Virus record (IMG/VR): IMGVR_UViG_3300009159_003934
Location: 1 to 35,252 of that record
Source: a virus
Reading direction: 5' to 3' (one strand)
DNA: 35,252 bases
A program made the translations under genes and the position numbers. Below, piece by piece: positions 1-8,340 of this stretch (its first letter is position 1; every line of letters starts with the position of its first letter). The notes beneath the pieces are model-generated. The model was not told the DNA's origin and did no database searches. It saw only the letters and a program-made list of their open reading frames with translations.

Positions 1-606
1 ACATGGCATGAACGTATGACAATACTAGACAATCTACACATGGTTGACGAAGTGATTGAGTTTGACGACAGTGATGGTACAGCCTGCGATGCTATTCGTC
101 AAGTTCGAGAAAAATACCCCGACGACGAGATCATCTTTGCCAATGGCGGTGATAGAACATCTGACAACATTCCGGAAATGATGTTTGATAATGTAGAGTT
201 TGTGTTTGGAGTAGGTGGGGACAACAAAGCCAACTCTAGTTCATGGATTCTTGAAGATTGGAAAAAACCCCGAACCACACGTGCCTGGGGATACTATCGC
301 GTGTTACATGAAGTAGGGCCGCATACTAAACTTAAAGAACTCACGGTAAATCCCAAGACTTGTCTTAGTATGCAACGACATGATCGGCGTGCAGAGTTTT
401 GGTTTGTGGCCGAAGGCGAGGCTGCGGTGTACACCCTGGACAATGCCAGCGACCACGACCTAGTAGGACATTACAGAGTACATGACTATATTTGGATCAA
501 AAAGAATCAATGGCACATGCTGTGTAACGAAACTGATCAACCGCTTCGACTAATTGAAATTCAATTTGGTGACGACTGTGTGGAAGAGGACATAGAACGC
601 CGATGA
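1..606 (+). CDS. Sugar-1-phosphate nucleotidyltransferase C-terminal part fused to a mannose-6-phosphate-isomerase-type cupin (5' truncated by window edge)
   Basis: The frame is open to base 1 (TWHERMTILDNL precedes and includes the first visible Met at 16), so the true start lies outside. From the first visible Met, residues 1-55 look like the end of a cytidylyltransferase/RfaE-like nucleotidyltransferase (VDEVIEF, then FANGGDRTSDNIPE); the catalytic HxGH motif would be in the missing part. Residues 80-196 match the type II phosphomannose isomerase cupin: LSMQRHDRRAEFWFV with metal-binding His/Glu, a second half QWHMLCN, and the ending IEIQFGDDCVEEDIERR. The likely role is activating and handling a sugar phosphate for glycan synthesis. 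It overlaps the next gene by ATGA, so it leads a plus-strand glycan operon. The fold calls are by motif; the substrate is unknown. Confidence 0.75.
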   Translation, partial: TWHERMTILDNLHMVDEVIEFDDSDGTACDAIRQVREKYPDDEIIFANGGDRTSDNIPEMMFDNVEFVFGVGGDNKANSSSWILEDWKKPRTTRAWGYYRVLHEVGPHTKLKELTVNPKTCLSMQRHDRRAEFWFVAEGEAAVYTLDNASDHDLVGHYRVHDYIWIKKNQWHMLCNETDQPLRLIEIQFGDDCVEEDIERR

Positions 607-1289
607 AAGCCATACCAGTTTATGTTGGATACGATCCAAGAGAAGCCATTGCTTTTCACACCTGTGTCAACTCAATCATACGACATGCATCAAAGCCTGT
701 GGCTATTATTCCTGTGGCCTTGAACTTGTTTCGCGACTACGAAGAAACGCACACAGACGGAAGCAATCATTTTATCTACACACGCTTTCTAGTGCCTCAC
801 TTGCAAGAATACACAGGCTGGGCAATATTCATTGATGGCGACATGATTGTGCGAGGAGACATTTCTGAACTTTGGGAGTTACGAAATCCCTACATGGATG
901 TACAAGTAGTCAAACATGACTACAAAACTCGGATGCCTGTAAAATACCTAGGAGCACGAAATGAAGACTATCCTCGAAAAAATTGGTCAAGTGTTATTCT
1001 GTGGAACTGTAATAGCTTTCCTAACCGGCAACTTACTCCTGAGTTCATTCAAAAATCCACAGGTAGTGAGCTCCATCGTTTCTCGTGGTTAGATGATAGT
1101 CGCATTGGAGAATTACCCCCTGAGTGGAACTGGCTGCCCGATGAGTACGGCATTAATAAGGATGCCAAGCTGTTACACTACACGCTAGGCACACCTTGCT
1201 TTCAAGAGTTTGCTGACACGCCACAAGGAGATGAGTGGCATAGAGAACGTATTCTAACTGAATACTGTTTACAAAGGAACCTGCTATGA
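603..1289 (+). CDS. GT-A glycosyltransferase (GT8-like)
   Basis: A 228-residue protein with a nucleotide-diphospho-sugar transferase pattern: N-terminal VYVGYDPREAIAFHTCVNSI, then the metal-binding DGD at residues 78-80 in IFIDGDMIVRGDI, a late acceptor-side segment SVILWNCNSF, and HYTLGTPCF near the end, as in GT8-type enzymes. It probably moves a sugar from a nucleotide donor onto a glycan or lipid-linked acceptor in the host cytoplasm. Start and stop are both shared with neighbours by ATGA overlaps, so it is translationally coupled to the nucleotidyltransferase/cupin gene before it and the KpsC-like gene after it. Donor and acceptor cannot be read from the sequence. Confidence 0.7.
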   Translation: MKAIPVYVGYDPREAIAFHTCVNSIIRHASKPVAIIPVALNLFRDYEETHTDGSNHFIYTRFLVPHLQEYTGWAIFIDGDMIVRGDISELWELRNPYMDVQVVKHDYKTRMPVKYLGARNEDYPRKNWSSVILWNCNSFPNRQLTPEFIQKSTGSELHRFSWLDDSRIGELPPEWNWLPDEYGINKDAKLLHYTLGTPCFQEFADTPQGDEWHRERILTEYCLQRNLL

Positions 1290-2404
1290 TTTTACCAGTG
1301 GCCCTGGTAGACCGTTGGCCGGAAGAGCATTACAAAGAACAGTATGCTACCAAAGAAGAGGCACTGCGAGCCAACACACGAGATGCAGCACTGATATGGC
1401 ACGAAATTGAATTAATCAAAGATAATTTTAAACACAACAATGATCATCGTCCATCAAAAATACACGATAAAAATCTGGATCCTTATCTTAGAACCAAGCA
1501 TGACCAATTAAGCATACTCACCAAATATTCTGATTTTTGTGCGTTGACCATGGCTTCTTACAGTGGAGCACAATTGTTGTCTAAAGATCGATTTTGGGAT
1601 GAAGAGCCTACTATTAAGTCTCCAGTTTTGATACGAGGAATTACCAGTGCCCCAATTGGCGATCATATGCTGAAAAGAGGTATAGATTATTATTTTATTG
1701 AAACGGGTTACTTTGGAAACTATCCTTGCAAGAACAATGATGGCGGTCGTAAGCTATATCATCGTATAGTAAGAAATGGCATGCAACATTTAAATGTGAT
1801 GGATGTGCCCGATGATCGCTGGCAGGATTTAGTAAAATTTAATCATAAATTGCAGTATCAAGGTTGGAAAAAAAATCCTGGCAGTAAAATTTTATTGGTT
1901 GTGCCCAGCAATAAACCTTGCAAATATTACGGAATTGATCAAGATTCCTGGATCATTGAAACCATAGAACAGATTAAACAGCACACCGATAGAGAAATTG
2001 TAGTAAGACACAAAGACCCACGATGGGCTCGCAGTCAAAATTCAATCTACGATGCATTAGATAATGATGTTTGGGCAACTGTAACTTATAACTCTATTGC
2101 CGCAACAGAAAGTGTGCATTGTGGGGTTCCTGCGTTTGCACTGGCTCCTAATGCCGCAGATCCAGTGTGTTCAAAAGATCTAAGTCAACTTGAAACCCCA
2201 TACAAGCCCAATGAAGAACTTGTTTACAGATGGTTGTGTTCGTTGGCCTATGGTCAGTTTCATATGTATGAATTGTTAAATGGAACTGCTTGGAAAATAG
2301 TATTAGATAATAGTTTTCGAAGTATAATTAAAACAGAAAATTTTGCACCTCAAGTTCTTAGTAAGAATCTTGATGAAGAAAGTGATATTGGCCGTGATTG
2401 TTAA
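1286..2404 (+). CDS. KpsC/KpsS-like putative glycosyltransferase, paralogue 1
   Basis: A 372-residue protein. The C-terminal half carries IVVRHKDPRW followed by TVTYNSIAATESVHCGVPAFALAP, the pattern of capsular polysaccharide KpsC/KpsS-like GT-B enzymes, where a nucleotide-sugar site is followed by a conserved NS..A.E....G.P segment. The ending (SKDLSQLETPYKPNEELVYRWL) aligns with two other genes here (2373-3335 and 9905-10738), so the three are paralogues. A good Shine-Dalgarno (AAAGGAA) precedes the ATG. Its N-terminal half is lysine-rich and unlike the other two. The function as a glycosyltransferase is inferred from family resemblance; the sugar is unknown. Confidence 0.5.
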   Translation: MILPVALVDRWPEEHYKEQYATKEEALRANTRDAALIWHEIELIKDNFKHNNDHRPSKIHDKNLDPYLRTKHDQLSILTKYSDFCALTMASYSGAQLLSKDRFWDEEPTIKSPVLIRGITSAPIGDHMLKRGIDYYFIETGYFGNYPCKNNDGGRKLYHRIVRNGMQHLNVMDVPDDRWQDLVKFNHKLQYQGWKKNPGSKILLVVPSNKPCKYYGIDQDSWIIETIEQIKQHTDREIVVRHKDPRWARSQNSIYDALDNDVWATVTYNSIAATESVHCGVPAFALAPNAADPVCSKDLSQLETPYKPNEELVYRWLCSLAYGQFHMYELLNGTAWKIVLDNSFRSIIKTENFAPQVLSKNLDEESDIGRDC

Positions 2405-3335
2405 AAGTTATCTCAGAAGTTTGCCCAGACATATCAACGGCGACGAAAAAATCAATGCATTGACTTATTTTGCAGAGGGTGCAGCCAAATGTGGAGACTC
2501 AGCATCAGTCACCAACTCTGACAGATACGAAACGTGTGATGTTGGTGCCATTATTGGCAATGCATTTGATGCAAATCCCAGCAAGGTTCGACTGCCACAT
2601 TATCAAGTTCGCAAAATGGTAATGGACACACAACACAGTCTTCATCGTTACTGGTTAAGCATAGACAGCAACGTATTTATTTACAAAAATGCTGCCAATC
2701 CACACAAGTATCTACGCTACAGCTTCAATGGTGTGTTTCCTGCCACCGGCATATACTGTAACGAAACCGCCGGTGAAGAAAACTGGAACAACATGCGACG
2801 TGACTATAACATGGATTTAAAACCTTGGCGGTCCACTGGCAATCACATATTGATCTGCTTGCAACGACCGTTGGGGTGGAGTATGCGTGGTGTAGATTTA
2901 ATGAAATGGCTTAAAAGAACACTCAGCAGAATTAGAGAAAACAGTGACCGTCCAATCTTAATAAGATGGCATCCAGGTGACTGGAAGGCATTTCCCAATT
3001 ATAAATCCACGCTAGATAAATTTGGCGTTACTGTGAGCCCACAAAGCCGACACATAACCGAAGACTTGGTCAATTGCTGGGCGGTGGTATGCCATAATTC
3101 AACTCCCAGTGCAGTTGCGCCAATTGAAGGAATTCCGGCATTTATCACAGATGATCCTAGTTACAGCCAAGGTGGCGATATTGCCAATACTGACCTGAGT
3201 CAGATAGAAAATCCTCACATGCCTGACCGTGAGCAATGGATCAGAAAACTAGCACAATGTCACTGGAGTTTTGAAGATGTTAGATCAGGCAGATGTTGGG
3301 CACACATGCGTCAATATGTCAAACCATCTGTGTGA
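2373..3335 (+). CDS. KpsC/KpsS-like putative glycosyltransferase, paralogue 2
   Basis: An ATG at 2373 gives a 320-residue product starting MKKVILAVIVKSYLRSLPRH; a TTG thirty bases earlier would extend it, but the ATG looks better and limits the overlap with the previous gene to 32 bases. The core has ILIRWHPGDWKAF and then WAVVCHNSTPSAVAPIEGIPAFITDD, followed by NTDLSQIENPHMPDREQWIRKL. The same sequence blocks occur in the genes at 1286 and 9905. The HPG...HNS...G.P arrangement resembles GT-B capsule enzymes. It ends tail-to-tail with the minus-strand GT25 gene, sharing 17 bases, with no room for a terminator. Confidence 0.5.
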   Translation: MKKVILAVIVKSYLRSLPRHINGDEKINALTYFAEGAAKCGDSASVTNSDRYETCDVGAIIGNAFDANPSKVRLPHYQVRKMVMDTQHSLHRYWLSIDSNVFIYKNAANPHKYLRYSFNGVFPATGIYCNETAGEENWNNMRRDYNMDLKPWRSTGNHILICLQRPLGWSMRGVDLMKWLKRTLSRIRENSDRPILIRWHPGDWKAFPNYKSTLDKFGVTVSPQSRHITEDLVNCWAVVCHNSTPSAVAPIEGIPAFITDDPSYSQGGDIANTDLSQIENPHMPDREQWIRKLAQCHWSFEDVRSGRCWAHMRQYVKPSV

Positions 3336-3930
3336 GATTCCAGGTAAAACTTTGAGTGTGTTTGTCCTGTTTGTTGGCATGTGTTTGTGCTATTTGAACT
3401 ATGTTCTCATTATACAAGGTAATATCCAATACATTTAACCCAATGCACACATCTGTAGCTATGGCGCCATTGGCATGCACCCATTCAACTAAGCGTTGGG
3501 CACCAATGGGTTTTAAAATATAAGCCCGAGCACCTTCATACCATTTGCCAGCTGGGCGAGGTTTCTTTAAACTGAATCCTTCCAGTTTAAGCAAGTGATC
3601 AAACTTCACAGTGGGTTCAGGCTTGCAAAATTCAACATCGTGTTCAAAAATACCAATGGGCTCATTGAGTTCTACACAAAGTTTCCATAGAGTATAATGA
3701 CTTAAGAAACAACCTCGCACACCCGGCCGTTGCATCATGTCATGACATTTAGCGTTGGTTTGATTGATGTTGATCCCAGTGGTGTTCCATAGATCGCCAT
3801 CAACAGTTCTTCCATCTACACCGACAAATAATTCTACGTCCCAACCGTGATCTAATCCAGTTGCAAGAGCGTGATTGGCCCATTGGGTGCTGGTTTCAAA
3901 CTGTGGTAGATAGATTATATAACTTTTCAC
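3319..3930 (-). CDS. Glycosyltransferase family 25 (LPS-type)
   Basis: A 203-residue protein with the GT25 hallmarks: N-terminal YIIYLPQ, the block GCFLSHYTLWKLC at about 73-85, the acidic EHD at 96-98 (IGIFEHDVEF), then ARAYILKPIGAQRLV and ATDVCIG. GT25 enzymes transfer galactose or similar sugars in LPS outer core or on proteins. It starts with GTG, whose bases overlap the preceding stop (GTGA), so translation is coupled to the methyltransferase upstream. A second GT25 gene lies at 6875-7567. Acceptor unknown. Confidence 0.75.
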   Translation of the reverse strand: MKSYIIYLPQFETSTQWANHALATGLDHGWDVELFVGVDGRTVDGDLWNTTGININQTNAKCHDMMQRPGVRGCFLSHYTLWKLCVELNEPIGIFEHDVEFCKPEPTVKFDHLLKLEGFSLKKPRPAGKWYEGARAYILKPIGAQRLVEWVHANGAIATDVCIGLNVLDITLYNENIVQIAQTHANKQDKHTQSFTWNLTQMV

Positions 3931-4427
3931 GACTTTTCTGCAATAGCGTAAAAACTATGATTCAAATCATGTCCAGGAGTTACAAAGATTTTTTTATAAT
4001 CCCTTGATTGATAATAATCTTGAAGATATTCAGCAGTCAACACAGAAAGATGTTTTCGATTGTCCCATGGGCGCCAGTAGGTTTGATCATAATGCGGTAA
4101 GTACAAAAACATTACTCCACCAGATTTTAATCTAGTAGTCCAATGATCCAATGCCTTGACCCAGTCTGGCAAATGTTCCAAGCAGTGTGAACTAAAAATA
4201 TAATCAAACCGGTTATCGGGCAAATTATAAGCATCGTAGTTGCCATCAAAATTCAAATCAATCATTTGAGCCCCTGGAAAAGCCCACTCAGGTCTATTAC
4301 AGCCTATATCAAGCCCTTGACCTGTGCATATTTTTTTAGCGAATGGCCAGGCATATTGTGCCGCAAAACCTTGACTTTGAAGTAAAGGATACAGTTGATT
4401 ATTGTGAGAGATTGTTTCAATACTCAT
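3927..4427 (-). CDS. Class I SAM-dependent methyltransferase (Methyltransf_11 type)
   Basis: The start at 4427 (MSIETISHNN) is chosen because it overlaps the preceding stop by only 11 bases; an upstream ATG at 4478 would add 17 residues. The 166-residue product has motif I GLDIGCN at about 38-44, an acidic loop MIDLNFDG, and FDYIFSSHCLEHLPDW, followed by LKSGGVMFLYLPH, a standard Rossmann methyltransferase layout. Placed between a GT9-like and a GT25 gene, it most likely O- or N-methylates a sugar. The C-terminal part is short, so substrate binding cannot be judged. Confidence 0.7.
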   Translation of the reverse strand: MSIETISHNNQLYPLLQSQGFAAQYAWPFAKKICTGQGLDIGCNRPEWAFPGAQMIDLNFDGNYDAYNLPDNRFDYIFSSHCLEHLPDWVKALDHWTTRLKSGGVMFLYLPHYDQTYWRPWDNRKHLSVLTAEYLQDYYQSRDYKKIFVTPGHDLNHSFYAIAEKS

Positions 4428-5190
4428 TGATATGGCATCCATTGTCTCGAGCCATCTTAAGATGGTGTTCCCACGCATTTTCGTTGCGATTGGTATAGAG
4501 ATAGATATTTTCTGGCTGAAAGTAAAGTTGAGCTAGATGTAAATATCCGCTGTCAACTCCAATGTGATATTTGGCACGACTCATTGCATATCCAGCGCCG
4601 GTTGCTCTACGTAGAGCCGGATCAACAGCGTCGCCTCCTACAACAACTATTTCACAACCAAGATCGGCAAATTTTTTATACAGTTGATCCACTTGTTCTT
4701 GTGTAGGACGCCGTTGAATACTTGTTGCATCTATTTGCATAGTAGCAAAACTTTCGGGTAAACAAATAGAGGCACTGAGATCGTCGGCGGCAAGACTTGG
4801 AAATTTTTCAGCAACAAGATAATCATCTACCCAAAAGAATGGAGTCAATGGTTTTTGTAGTTTACCTGGATATTTTTTGTAGTAATGTAATTCAGCGTTT
4901 GGATGCTCGGCCAACACAAGATCAAGAAATGCCTGATCAGTCATAGTGGTTGTTTCGTAAGGTTTTAAAAATACAGTGTCTTTTGGAAATAATTTAATTA
5001 CTTCGTTCCAAGTAGTGGGCTTGTCTCGGTTATACTGATGACTTGCAATATGTAAGGTTGCAGGCTCACCGTGTGCTTGCCCGTAAAGATAAGTCAAAAG
5101 ACAACTATGAACAATGTCTCCAAATCCAGGGCAACTATATTGAAGATCTGGAATTCTTGTACTCCAGAATCTCATTACAACATTTTTCAT
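4417..5190 (-). CDS. GT9/heptosyltransferase-like glycosyltransferase
   Basis: A 257-residue protein. The C-terminal half shows the heptosyltransferase pattern: CEIVVVGGDAVD, then a segment AKYHIGVDSGYLHLAQLYF that corresponds to the donor-binding 'xDSGxxHLAxA' element of GT9 enzymes. The N-terminus has PGFGDIVHSCLL, like the glycine-rich acceptor loop 'GDxxxxxPxL' of the family. It is shorter than bacterial WaaC/WaaF (about 320-350 residues). TAATG coupling with the upstream methyltransferase gene and an 11-base overlap with the next one tie it to the operon. It could instead be a more distant GT-B enzyme. Confidence 0.6.
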   Translation of the reverse strand: MKNVVMRFWSTRIPDLQYSCPGFGDIVHSCLLTYLYGQAHGEPATLHIASHQYNRDKPTTWNEVIKLFPKDTVFLKPYETTTMTDQAFLDLVLAEHPNAELHYYKKYPGKLQKPLTPFFWVDDYLVAEKFPSLAADDLSASICLPESFATMQIDATSIQRRPTQEQVDQLYKKFADLGCEIVVVGGDAVDPALRRATGAGYAMSRAKYHIGVDSGYLHLAQLYFQPENIYLYTNRNENAWEHHLKMARDNGCHINEY

Positions 5191-5753
5191 TATGTATGTT
5201 CTTTTCTTTTAATAATAGCGTACCCAAAACTACGATCATCATACACTACATATTCCCAATTGCCTCCAGCTACAAATTCATCAATTGCTTTCTTAACAGG
5301 GGGATGTCGAGCGTCATGAAATACAATATATTTGTTCACTTTTGGTGCATGCAGTTTAATTTCAGCACAGACATGTTTATAGGAGTGTATACTATCAACC
5401 ATGAGCATGTCCACTGTTGATACTGGAATACTAGTGTCAATGCTACTGTTATGATTGAACACTATACGATTCTTGCATTCTTGTTCAAACAAATGGCGAT
5501 GAGGAGTTATGGTATCAAAGTTAACGTCAACTAATTCAATATATTTTAAATTTGTATTTCCTATCCAAGCGGCTGCGGCACTCACACCCGATAACACTCC
5601 GAGCTCTTTATAACTGTCGCATTCAGTTATTAGACGTTGTATATGCTGGTAATACAAGATAAATTCTGGCCCGTATTCTTTAACAAAACACTCGCAGGCG
5701 TAGTTATAAAACTCAAGTAAACTGTTACATTGATTAAAATTTGGAATTAACAT
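5190..5753 (-). CDS. SAM-dependent methyltransferase (Methyltransf_24-like)
   Basis: A 187-residue protein with KELGVLSGVSAAAAW at about 49-63 as the SAM-binding loop, YIELVDVNFD as the acidic strand, VDMLMVDSIHSYKHVCAEI with the DSxHxY pattern typical of Methyltransf_24/cephalosporin-hydroxylase-like enzymes, and YIVFHDARH near residue 145 with metal-binding-like D/H. These enzymes methylate small molecules or sugars. It is followed directly by the GT9-like gene (TAATG) and preceded one base away by the TylF-like gene, so three methyltransferases lie in a row. Confidence 0.65.
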   Translation of the reverse strand: MLIPNFNQCNSLLEFYNYACECFVKEYGPEFILYYQHIQRLITECDSYKELGVLSGVSAAAAWIGNTNLKYIELVDVNFDTITPHRHLFEQECKNRIVFNHNSSIDTSIPVSTVDMLMVDSIHSYKHVCAEIKLHAPKVNKYIVFHDARHPPVKKAIDEFVAGGNWEYVVYDDRSFGYAIIKRKEHT

Positions 5754-5754
5754 A

Positions 5755-6276
5755 TTATTTCTTTATAACATAGACTTTTCTTGTTCTGCTTTGGATGTAG
5801 TCATCGCCAAACATTTCTTTGATGGCTATCATGGTTCCTGGAATCCAATGTACTACATCATCAAACCAAATGATGCCACCTGGTACCATAAGCGGCAACA
5901 AATAAGCTACACTATCTTTAATTGCACGATATTGGTCACAGTCAATATGTGCAAAAGCAATATTTTGCATAGGAACAGCACTGTTAGGAAATATTCCTTT
6001 GACCACAGTGGCATATGGCAACGCAGATTTTACCGTTTCATAATCCGTATCACTAAAATCTCCAACTTTGTGATGATCAATTTCATCTTGAAAAGGAATA
6101 CCTTCAAAAGTGTCGTACAAAAACACTTCTCTATTTTGTTGTTGCGCAATTTCGCAAAAATGCCAAGCGGTGCCTCCTTGATACACACCTATTTCTACAA
6201 AAGCCCCAGGTGGTGTAGACGCCGCAACTTCTCTTAATTCTCTTATTACTTTTTTGCTAACTTTTGTTGGTAACAT
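5755..6276 (-). CDS. TylF/MycF-like sugar O-methyltransferase
   Basis: A 173-residue protein with PPGAFVEIGVYQGGTAW (SAM loop), FLYDTFEGIP, VVKGIFPNS, and AHIDCDQYRAIKDSV followed by GGIIWFDDV, the block order of the TylF/MycF macrocin O-methyltransferase family, which methylates sugar hydroxyls and uses a metal held by the D..D/DD residues. It is shorter than TylF (about 250 residues) but retains the core. A ribosome binding site AAAAAGGA precedes the ATG. In this island, methylation of a glycan sugar is the natural role. Confidence 0.75.
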   Translation of the reverse strand: MLPTKVSKKVIRELREVAASTPPGAFVEIGVYQGGTAWHFCEIAQQQNREVFLYDTFEGIPFQDEIDHHKVGDFSDTDYETVKSALPYATVVKGIFPNSAVPMQNIAFAHIDCDQYRAIKDSVAYLLPLMVPGGIIWFDDVVHWIPGTMIAIKEMFGDDYIQSRTRKVYVIKK

Positions 6277-6277
6277 A

Positions 6278-6859
6278 CTAATCCTTTTTCTTTATAACAT
6301 ACACTCTACTAGGACAACGACCTTTGATTCCAGTGGTTTCAAAAGTTTCAATAATTGTCATACCTAATGTAGTAACTAGATACCTAACTTCCTCGTCATG
6401 TATTTCCAATGGATCGCTGGCACGACTATAATTGTCTAACTCTGAATGTCCGTGTTCAAGAAAAAGTACACCAGACTTGCTGAGTTGATTTCTCCAGGTA
6501 GTTAACACTCGGGTTGGATTGTAGCTATGATCAATAGCATTAGAATATACAATATCAAAATAGTCAAGCCAATCTGCTTTTTCTTCGTGAAAATCCCACT
6601 GCACTGTCATCGGAAACTTGGTAGCAGTATGAGATATTTCTGTACCAATAATTGTAGCGTTGGGGTAAAATTCTTTGAACATTTTTTGTTCGGCTGCATT
6701 TCTAGTACCGTGGCACAGAATAGAATTTGCTGTAGGATGGCGCTGAGCTATTTGCTCTATAGTAGCGCGATCTACCCAGATATTTTTAAGTTTTCTTACG
6801 TTGGCTTCAACTTGTGCCGCTACATATTCTTCGTGAGTTTGGTATTGATATATTTTCAT
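6278..6859 (-). CDS. SAM-dependent methyltransferase-like protein
   Basis: A 193-residue protein. ILCHGTRNAAEQKMF replaces a classic GxGxG loop, TIIGTEIS gives an acidic strand end, FDIVYSNAIDHSYNPTRVL matches the 'D.v.s.n..eH..dp' motif, and LSKSGVLFLEHGHSE follows, so the order fits a class I methyltransferase fold. It is the third of three adjacent methyltransferase genes. A perfect TATAAATA late-promoter-like element ends 12 bases upstream of the ATG and an AGG lies between them, suggesting its own transcript start. Function is inferred by fold only. Confidence 0.6.
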   Translation of the reverse strand: MKIYQYQTHEEYVAAQVEANVRKLKNIWVDRATIEQIAQRHPTANSILCHGTRNAAEQKMFKEFYPNATIIGTEISHTATKFPMTVQWDFHEEKADWLDYFDIVYSNAIDHSYNPTRVLTTWRNQLSKSGVLFLEHGHSELDNYSRASDPLEIHDEEVRYLVTTLGMTIIETFETTGIKGRCPSRVYVIKKKD

Positions 6860-6871
6860 AATATTAGCCTA

Positions 6872-6879
6872 TATTTATA
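6872..6879 (-). promoter_or_regulatory. T4-like late promoter TATAAATA
   Basis: The plus strand reads TATTTATA, giving a perfect T4 late -10 box on the minus strand 12 bases before the methyltransferase ATG at 6859. It overlaps the 3' end region of the GT25 gene. An AGG sits between box and ATG as a weak ribosome binding site. Confidence 0.5.
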
Positions 6880-7567
6880 CAGTGCTTGTGCTGTGTGTTT
6901 GCTTGACTACAGTAACAAAAGGATACAGTTCCTGTAACCACGGAAACTGTTGCAAGCATATAGTGGCATCATTGGGCCACACGCCGTGTGTCTTAAATGC
7001 TTGTTGAAACTTGTAAGCAGCCCAGGGCTTGAGAATATAAGCACTGTTACCCGAAAATCCGTCAGGAATCATACTGTCTGGAGGGCGTTTTGGTGTCAGT
7101 GGATGTACACCTGCAGTGCCACGCTCCTGCATGATTTTGCTGTGTTCTCGTCCGCGATATCCACCGCCAACAGGATCATTTATCTGAACAGCTCCCTCAA
7201 ATGAGATATCAGGCAATGGTGCCACAAATACTGCATCGTGTTCTAGTATTAACAGGGGTTCGGCAAGGTTAACACACAGTTTCCACAACAAGTAATGGCT
7301 CATTGAACAGGCCATTTTTGCTTCTAAACTTTTGGTACTGTAAGGTGATTGTTCTAGACTGGTATATGGACAACGAGTTTTTTCTGTGTTCATGTTGGCC
7401 CAGGTCCAGCGTAGATTTTCTTGTGTCATTGTTTCAGCAACATTATCTTTGGTCACTGCCCAATAAGGTTCTACAGTTAGATCAAACTTCTTGGCAGATT
7501 CTATACAACGCCGGGCTACAGACTCTGAATATTCGTGTCCCTGAATAGTTATTACATAGGCTTTCAT
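6875..7567 (-). CDS. Glycosyltransferase family 25
   Basis: A 230-residue GT25-type protein: YVITIQGHEYSESVARRCIESA at the N-terminus, ACSMSHYLLWKLCVNLAEP at about 86-104, acidic EHD at 109-111 (LILEHDAVF), NSAYILKPWAAYKFQQAF, and NDATICLQQF near the C-terminus. These correspond block for block to the GT25 gene at 3319-3930, though the sequence between EHD and the C-terminal block is about 30 residues longer here (GGGYRGREHSKIMQERGTAG region). It shares ATGA with the preceding GT-A gene. It probably adds a second, different sugar to the same glycan. Confidence 0.75.
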   Translation of the reverse strand: MKAYVITIQGHEYSESVARRCIESAKKFDLTVEPYWAVTKDNVAETMTQENLRWTWANMNTEKTRCPYTSLEQSPYSTKSLEAKMACSMSHYLLWKLCVNLAEPLLILEHDAVFVAPLPDISFEGAVQINDPVGGGYRGREHSKIMQERGTAGVHPLTPKRPPDSMIPDGFSGNSAYILKPWAAYKFQQAFKTHGVWPNDATICLQQFPWLQELYPFVTVVKQTHSTSTV

Positions 7568-8340
7568 TGATATATCTCTGCCACAATTTGTTCTATTGAA
7601 CGGTCTTTGGGTATATGATCAGCTAAAAAGAAATGTATAAAGTATGCTTGAGATAGATATTGATCTTCTATGCCACGGTACAAGGCATTCCACCGCCAAT
7701 CTAGATTTTTAGTTTTAATTTTGTATCGTTTGATCCAATAGTTTAACAATGTTTGATCAGTGGACCAACGCCACTGTCCTTCGCCGTCAACAAATCTTTT
7801 GAACTCTGGACGAGTTAAAAACTCATGTGCTGTTTGCCCGTTTAAATATTTCTTTAGATTGTTTGAACATAGCATTAACCCCATGTTATAAAACTCGGCG
7901 CCTAAACTGTTCCACTTAAAGTCAGCTTGTTCCTTAAGAGATCCATATTGCCCTTCGCTATACTTTTGTATTTTACGCTGGTGTTGAGCAGTTAACGGCA
8001 TATCTCGTTCGGCGACCCCGGCAAATTCAAACTCTTCTAACTGATCAAAAATATTAGGCGCATGTTTAGCAATATAAATGTCACTATCTACAATGCAGAT
8101 ATTGGTGTATTGATCAAATAAATCAAATGCATTTTCTTTTTCAAAAATAGGCAAGTACCCAAGCCGTTCTACAGCTTGACTACTACGATGACTGTTATCC
8201 GGGCGTATCTTTAGTATGGGCTCTCTCTGTACCAGGTGTTCAATACTATAACGCTGACAATAGTCAGCTACGCTGGCAATACAAGTTTCATACAAAAGAT
8301 TTGGTGCACCAACTGCCACCTGATAGATCAAGTTAGCCAT
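7564..8340 (-). CDS. GT-A glycosyltransferase
   Basis: A 258-residue protein with a DSD metal site at 85-87 (YTNICIVDSDIYI), a downstream block GAEFYNMGLMLCSN that resembles the acceptor/donor loop 'F N x G v' of GT8-like enzymes, and a WSTDQTLLNYW segment matching the 'D Q d x l N' motif. This combination is typical of GT-A glycosyltransferases using nucleotide sugars. It overlaps the nucleotide-sugar dehydrogenase gene upstream by eight bases (ATGGCTAA) and the GT25 gene downstream by ATGA. Donor and acceptor are unknown. Confidence 0.65.
   Translation of the reverse strand: MANLIYQVAVGAPNLLYETCIASVADYCQRYSIEHLVQREPILKIRPDNSHRSSQAVERLGYLPIFEKENAFDLFDQYTNICIVDSDIYIAKHAPNIFDQLEEFEFAGVAERDMPLTAQHQRKIQKYSEGQYGSLKEQADFKWNSLGAEFYNMGLMLCSNNLKKYLNGQTAHEFLTRPEFKRFVDGEGQWRWSTDQTLLNYWIKRYKIKTKNLDWRWNALYRGIEDQYLSQAYFIHFFLADHIPKDRSIEQIVAEIYQ

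Noticed and set aside
2670-2677. AATAAATA on the minus strand resembling a late promoter
   Set aside because: It lies inside a plus-strand coding region with no minus-strand gene start downstream nearby; an expected chance match in AT-rich coding DNA.
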